The notes below the pieces were generated by a model that was not told where the DNA came from, made no database searches, and was given only the letters and a program-made list of their open reading frames with translations. Shown here one piece after another: positions 18,299-21,903 of a stretch of DNA of 21,903 nucleotides. This stretch comes from JAJKIP01 sp040509055. Its GTDB lineage: Bacteria; Bacteroidota; Bacteroidia; Chitinophagales; Chitinophagaceae. The position numbers and the translations under genes were made by a program. Every line of letters starts with the position of its first letter. Position 1 is the first letter of the stretch. The stretch spans positions 1 through 21,903 of the forward strand of contig JBEVLT010000476.1 in assembly GCA_040509055.1 (NCBI GenBank), in the 5' to 3' direction.

Positions 18299-18886
18299 AT
18301 GAAGAAAAGTATACTCTCTGTCTTATCCGTTGCGTTCATCCTGCTGCTCAGCAGCTGCGCCCGCCAGGTCACCCGCATCGACCCGGCCGAGCAGGTAGAC
18401 ATCAGCGGCCGCTGGAACAATACCGACTCCCGGCTGGTAGCCGAAGATATGACCAGTACGGTACTGAATGCAAACTGGCTATCCGATCATCTTGCCACCA
18501 AAAACGGTCAGCGCCCCGTAGTGATCGTAGGCTTTGTGACCAACAAAAGCCATGAGCATATCGACGCGGAAACCTTTATGAAAGACGTGGAGAACTCCTT
18601 TGTCAGCACGCAGAAAGTAAGGCTGGTACAGGGCGGTAAAAAAAGAGAGGAGCTGCGCACCGAAAAGGCGGACCAGCAAACCAATGCCAGCGCCAGCAGC
18701 ATGAAGAAATTCGGGCTGGAGCAGGGCGCCGATTATATTCTCCAGGGCTCTATCAACTCCATCGTAGACTCCCACAAAAGAAAAAAGGTAGTATACTACC
18801 AGGCCAACCTGGAGCTCACCAACATCGAGACCAACGAAGTGGTCTGGATCGGCGAAAAAAAGATCGCCAAATACGTAAAAAACTGA
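18299..18886 (+). CDS. LpoB-like outer-membrane lipoprotein (penicillin-binding protein activator family)
   Basis: A 195-residue lipoprotein. In E. coli LpoB activates the peptidoglycan synthase PBP1B from the outer membrane. The signal peptide ends in LLSSC with lipidated C20. The mature protein matches the LpoB/COG3417 family pattern as I know it: DISGRWNNTDSRLVAEDM, then PVVIVGFVTNKSHEHI, FMKDVENSF, EKADQQTNASASSMKKFG, GADYILQGSINSIVD, and a final YYQANLELTNIET then NEVVWIGEKKIAKYV. The start is the ATG at 18299; the open frame extends upstream to 18230 but no signal peptide fits there. It lies 59 bases after the secreted-protein gene and 98 before the COG3014-like gene, all plus strand, so they are likely co-transcribed. 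Whether it activates a PBP here is untested. Confidence 0.85.
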   Translation: MKKSILSVLSVAFILLLSSCARQVTRIDPAEQVDISGRWNNTDSRLVAEDMTSTVLNANWLSDHLATKNGQRPVVIVGFVTNKSHEHIDAETFMKDVENSFVSTQKVRLVQGGKKREELRTEKADQQTNASASSMKKFGLEQGADYILQGSINSIVDSHKRKKVVYYQANLELTNIETNEVVWIGEKKIAKYVKN

Positions 18887-18984
18887 TCGTTCAGCCAACA
18901 GTATTCAATTGCGGCATGCCTGCGAAAGCTGCACGTATGCACTGCAACCCAATCCTGCCGCCAACCACCTGATCTGACCTGACT

Positions 18985-20433
18985 ATGCCGCTGCGAATCA
19001 TTCATAGGGTATGCCTGGCCTGCCTGCCGGTATGGCTGCTGCTGACCGGCTGCGCCACCTACAACAACCAGGTGAGCGGCTACTATACCTACCTGCGGCA
19101 GCATGACTATGAAAAGGCGGCCAAAGCGCTGGACAACAACAAGCTGCTCAAAAAGGACCGAAACCGCCTGCTGTACCTGCTGGAAAGAGGCAAGGTGAGC
19201 CACCTGCTGCACCAATGGGACAGCAGCAACCTGTACTTCAACGAAGCAGACCGGCTGATGGAAAATGCCCGTGCAACCGCCGGCGATGCCGTGCTGGGCA
19301 CCCTGCTGAACCCGATGATGCAGACCTACCGGGCAGAAGATTTTGAAAAATACCTGGTCCATTATTACAAAGCACTGAACTACCTGCAGCTGAACCAGCC
19401 GGACGAAGCCCAGGTGGAAGCGCGGCGCATTACCCTCCGCACCTGGGCGCAGGAAGACAAGACCGGCAATAAAAACCGGTACAGCGAGGATGCCTTTGCC
19501 TATACCCTGCAGGGCATGATCTATGAAAAAGCAGGCGATATCAACAATGCGTTTATCGCATATCGCAATGCCGCCGGCGTGTACCTGGACAATAACGGCA
19601 ATTATTATGGCACGACCATGCCCGGGCAGTTGAAAAAAGACCTGTTGCGCACGGCGCAGCAAAATGGCTTTGCCGACGAACTGGGCCGGTATGAAAAGCT
19701 GTTCGGTACCAGCTATACCCAGGCTTCCGCACCGGAAGGAGGCGAATTGATCCTCTTCTGGGAAAACGGCGCAGCCCCGGTAAAAGCGCAGCAGGACATC
19801 TGGTTTTCGCTGGTGAAAAACAGCAATGGCTTTTTCTTCACCGATGCCGCAGGCCTCTACAATGTACCTTTCGACATGAGCAGCGGGTACAACAGCGATC
19901 ATTTCAAAACGGCCGACCTGCGCACCTTTCGCGTGGCCCTGCCGAAATACGAGGCCCAGCCGCTGCTGTATACGGCTGCCGCTGCCGAACTGAACAGCGC
20001 TACCTATATGCTGGAAGCTGCGGAAAATATCAATACCCTTGCTGTCACCACGCTGCGGGAGCGGATGCTGCGCGAACTGTCCGGCACACTGACGCGGCTG
20101 GCCGTAAAAAAACTGGCAGAAGCAGCCGTACGGCCCGGCGACAAAAAAGAAGACGACAAGGGGAAAACCAAAGAAGAAAAAAAGAAAGAGGAAAAGAAGC
20201 GCAACCAGCGGGAAGCCCTGGCCATGGGGCTGCAGCTCTTCAGCCTGGCCTCGGAAAAAGCCGATACACGCAACTGGCAGAGCCTGCCGCATACGGTGTA
20301 CTATGCCCGCATTCCCCTGCAAAAAGGCGAAAACAGGCTGACATTGCGGTTGCAAGGCGGGTCATCGCCCGCCGAACAGATCGTCATCAACGGTACCGGG
20401 GAGCTGCAGTTCAGGAACATCTGCACCAAATAA
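18985..20433 (+). CDS. COG3014-like lipoprotein with TPR-like helices
   Basis: A 482-residue lipoprotein. The signal peptide ends in LLTGC with C23. The helical N-terminal half (about 30-245) has TPR-like segments (HDYEKAAKALDNNKLL, VHYYKALNYLQLNQPDEAQVEARR, AYTLQGMIYEKAGDINNAFIAYR), fitting COG3014. A predominantly strand-like part follows (ELILFWENG, TFRVALPKYE). A Lys/Glu-rich insert (386-410, near KKEDDKGKTKEEKKKEEKK) precedes the end, QSLPHTVYYARIPLQKGENR. In gammaproteobacteria COG3014 genes sit beside lpoB (and ycfL), and that pairing is repeated here, implying a shared envelope function. Molecular activity is unknown. It converges on mutY with 9 bases between the stops. Confidence 0.82.
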   Translation: MPLRIIHRVCLACLPVWLLLTGCATYNNQVSGYYTYLRQHDYEKAAKALDNNKLLKKDRNRLLYLLERGKVSHLLHQWDSSNLYFNEADRLMENARATAGDAVLGTLLNPMMQTYRAEDFEKYLVHYYKALNYLQLNQPDEAQVEARRITLRTWAQEDKTGNKNRYSEDAFAYTLQGMIYEKAGDINNAFIAYRNAAGVYLDNNGNYYGTTMPGQLKKDLLRTAQQNGFADELGRYEKLFGTSYTQASAPEGGELILFWENGAAPVKAQQDIWFSLVKNSNGFFFTDAAGLYNVPFDMSSGYNSDHFKTADLRTFRVALPKYEAQPLLYTAAAAELNSATYMLEAAENINTLAVTTLRERMLRELSGTLTRLAVKKLAEAAVRPGDKKEDDKGKTKEEKKKEEKKRNQREALAMGLQLFSLASEKADTRNWQSLPHTVYYARIPLQKGENRLTLRLQGGSSPAEQIVINGTGELQFRNICTK

Positions 20434-20442
20434 GCTCGTATT

Positions 20443-21546
20443 TTAAAACAAGCCCTGTTGCGGCGTTTCCAGGTACTGGTTGATAAGCCGGGGAAAGGCA
20501 TAACTACCCATTTTATCTTTAGACACCCACAGCCATCCCTCTTCCGCAGCCGGTTTGCTTTTCAGTTTTATGCTGATAAACTGCCCGGCGATCAGCTGGT
20601 GCGAAAGCTGCTGCCGGAACAAGGGCGATACCGCAACCACGCTATATTTTCCCTGTTGCAGCCACCCTTGCTTTTCAGCCAGGGCAATGATGCTGCCGCT
20701 GTCCTGCTCCCGGTCGGCCTCGATCAGCGGAAACTCGCAGAGCTGCTGCCAGATATCCCGGCCGGTACGCTGGCGGATGGCCGTTTGCCCTTTGTATTCC
20801 GCCACCAGGTAGTAAAACCATCTTTTTTTGATCCTGATCTTTTTCTCCTTCACCGGCAGCGCCTCCACCTTGCCGTGCAGGAAGGCATAACAGTCGTGGC
20901 GAAACGGGCAAACCGGGCAGAGCGGGGCCACGGGCTTGCACACCGTGGCGCCGAAATCCATGATAGCCTGGTTATACCTGCCGGGTTGCTTTTTGTCCAG
21001 CAGCTCCTGCGCCAGGGTGGTAAAGTATTTTTTACCGGCCGTGGAATCGATGGGCGTGCTGATGCCGAATACCCGGGACAGCACGCGGAAAACATTGCCA
21101 TCCACCACGGCATGCGGCAGGCTGAAGGCAAAGGAAGCAATGGCGGCCGCGGTATACGGCCCGATGCCTTTCAATGCCCTGATCTCTTCGTAGGTGGCCG
21201 GGAACTGCCCGTTCCTTTCCCCGGCGATATAACGCGCCGTGGCAATCAGGTTGCGGCAGCGGGAATAGTAGCCCAGGCCCTCCCAGAGCTTGAACACCTG
21301 CGCCTCGGGTGCCGCGGCCAGCCCGCCAACCTGCGGGAACGTAGCAATAAAACGGTTGTAATACTTTAAACCCTGTTCCACACGGGTTTGCTGTAGAATA
21401 ATTTCACTCAGCCAGATTTTGTAGGGATCAGATTCCCCTTTCCAGGGCATCTGCCGATGGTTTTCTTCCCGGTTCCATCGCAAAAGAAGGGAGGCAAACG
21501 TCTTTCCTTTCAGCTCCGTTTCAAATTTCGCCCCTCTTTGCACCAT
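20443..21546 (-). CDS. mutY: A/G-specific adenine DNA glycosylase
   Basis: Removes adenine mispaired with 8-oxoguanine, starting base excision repair. The 367-residue protein has the HhH-GPD domain with catalytic E48 (WLSEIILQQTRVEQG), the helix-hairpin-helix LKGIGPYTAAAIASFAF (125-141) and catalytic Asp D149 in VVDGNVFRVLSR. The [4Fe-4S] cysteines C203, C210, C213 and C219 are in CKPVAPLCPVCPFRHDC (Cx6Cx2Cx5C). The C-terminal part (about 235-355) corresponds to the NUDIX-like 8-oxoG recognition domain. The ATG at 21544-21546 gives an N-terminal extension of about 12 residues relative to E. coli MutY. It is divergent from the HU gene, with a 129-bp gap carrying short palindromes. Confidence 0.96.
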   Translation of the reverse strand: MVQRGAKFETELKGKTFASLLLRWNREENHRQMPWKGESDPYKIWLSEIILQQTRVEQGLKYYNRFIATFPQVGGLAAAPEAQVFKLWEGLGYYSRCRNLIATARYIAGERNGQFPATYEEIRALKGIGPYTAAAIASFAFSLPHAVVDGNVFRVLSRVFGISTPIDSTAGKKYFTTLAQELLDKKQPGRYNQAIMDFGATVCKPVAPLCPVCPFRHDCYAFLHGKVEALPVKEKKIRIKKRWFYYLVAEYKGQTAIRQRTGRDIWQQLCEFPLIEADREQDSGSIIALAEKQGWLQQGKYSVVAVSPLFRQQLSHQLIAGQFISIKLKSKPAAEEGWLWVSKDKMGSYAFPRLINQYLETPQQGLF

Positions 21547-21594
21547 AGAACGCTAAATATCCGGTATTTTTTAAATACGGCCCGAAACTTGTGA

Positions 21595-21606
21595 CAAAAT
21601 ATTTTG
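21595..21606. repeat. 12-bp palindrome CAAAATATTTTG in the mutY-HU gap
   Basis: A perfect 12-bp palindrome in the AT-rich divergent promoter region. A second inverted repeat, GTATTT (21564-21569) with AAATAC (21573-21578), lies closer to mutY. Either could be an operator or part of the mutY promoter (TATTTTG resembles the -7 box with one base missing). Confidence 0.4.
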
Positions 21607-21614
21607 CTATCGTA

Positions 21615-21644
21615 TTGACAATCATATTATTTTGTTATAATTTG
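21615..21644 (+). promoter_or_regulatory. Probable promoter of the HU gene
   Basis: TTGACA (21615-21620) and TATAAT (21636-21641), running into TTTG (21641-21644), lie upstream of the HU ATG at 21676. The 15-base gap between hexamers is short for a classical sigma-70 promoter. Read instead as the Bacteroidota type, TTG then 18 bases then TATAATTTG, it matches except for one extra base in the -7 box. Confidence 0.5.
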
Positions 21645-21675
21645 GCATTATGAACCACTAAAATCCCTGCAAACA

Positions 21676-21903
21676 ATGAGAAAAGCCGATCTCGTTAATC
21701 AGATATCTGAAAAAACAGGAATTCCCAAAGTGGACGTCCTTGTCACGCTGGAAACCATGTTTAAAGAAGTAAAGCACACCCTGGCAGCCGGTGAGAATAT
21801 TTATATCCGTGGCTTCGGGAGTTTCATAACAAAGAAGAGGGCGGCTAAGATTGGAAGAAACATTAAGAAAAATATTGCTGTTCATATCCCTGAACATTAC
21901 ATA
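21676..21903 (+). CDS. HU-family nucleoid DNA-binding protein, 3' end cut by window
   Basis: The first 76 residues of a histone-like HU/IHF-family protein, normally about 90-100 residues, so the C-terminal end lies outside the window. It shows the N-terminal dimerisation helices (MRKADLVNQISEKTGIPK, VLVTLETMFKEVKHTL), the core strand NIYIRGFGSFITKKRAAK and the start of the DNA-binding arm (IGRNIKKNIAVHIPEH). It acts as an architectural protein bending and compacting DNA. Divergent from mutY; as I recall, that neighbourhood recurs in Bacteroidota. Confidence 0.95.
   Translation, partial: MRKADLVNQISEKTGIPKVDVLVTLETMFKEVKHTLAAGENIYIRGFGSFITKKRAAKIGRNIKKNIAVHIPEHYI

Noticed and set aside
18796..20355. 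Long minus-strand open frame opposite the COG3014-like gene
   Set aside because: It is the antisense shadow of a GC-rich gene with a signal peptide and lipobox on the plus strand. Its translation is low-complexity Phe/Gln/Gly-rich with no recognisable family.

Overview
The window reads as a chromosomal segment of a Bacteroidota bacterium, most likely Chitinophagaceae or a close relative. Evidence: gliding-motility genes gldE and gldD, Bacteroidota-type ComEC, PurH, LutB and DUF3109 proteins, weak or absent Shine-Dalgarno sequences, and several upstream gaps carrying the Bacteroidota -7 promoter element TAnnTTTG. The best is TTTG-N19-TACCTTTG before purH. The assignment is from sequence reading only; no search was run.

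Layout. 1-2811 (+): carB, missing only its first few codons. It is followed convergently by a three-gene minus-strand signalling operon (4903 to 2818): a 7-TM protein of unknown function, a NarL-type sensor histidine kinase and a LuxR/NarL-type response regulator, with overlapping reading frames. A perfect-stem terminator (4943-4968) separates it from a monocistronic unknown gene (4997-5482, -) with its own -7 element. 5483-6167 is a 685-bp gene-free gap with TTTACC-type half-sites. Then comEC (6168-8258, +), purH (8301-9836, +) and an EamA-family exporter (9877-10899, +). A decayed, frameshifted hicA toxin gene (10903-11117, -) lies between the exporter and lutB. Next come minus-strand genes: lutB (11163-12542), a cysteine-rich DUF3109 protein (12654-13241), and a secreted TPR protein with three C-terminal membrane helices (13277-15073).

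15154-21903 carries gldD, gldE and ssb (all -), and mutY (-) divergent from an HU-family gene (+, cut by the window end). As I recall the family, mutY-ssb-gldE-gldD is a conserved Bacteroidota neighbourhood. Here it is split by a plus-strand block of three envelope genes: a small secreted Arg/Tyr-rich protein, an LpoB-like lipoprotein and a COG3014-like lipoprotein (17838-20433).

Most genes are housekeeping: pyrimidine/arginine precursor, purine synthesis, DNA uptake, DNA repair, nucleoid. The parts most worth following up are the 7-TM/kinase/regulator cassette, the LpoB/COG3014 block inserted in the mutY-gldD neighbourhood, the degraded hicA, and the operator-like repeats in the 685-bp gap. 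I saw no CRISPR array, tRNA, rRNA, prophage, transposase or obvious defence island, and no clearly unprecedented system.
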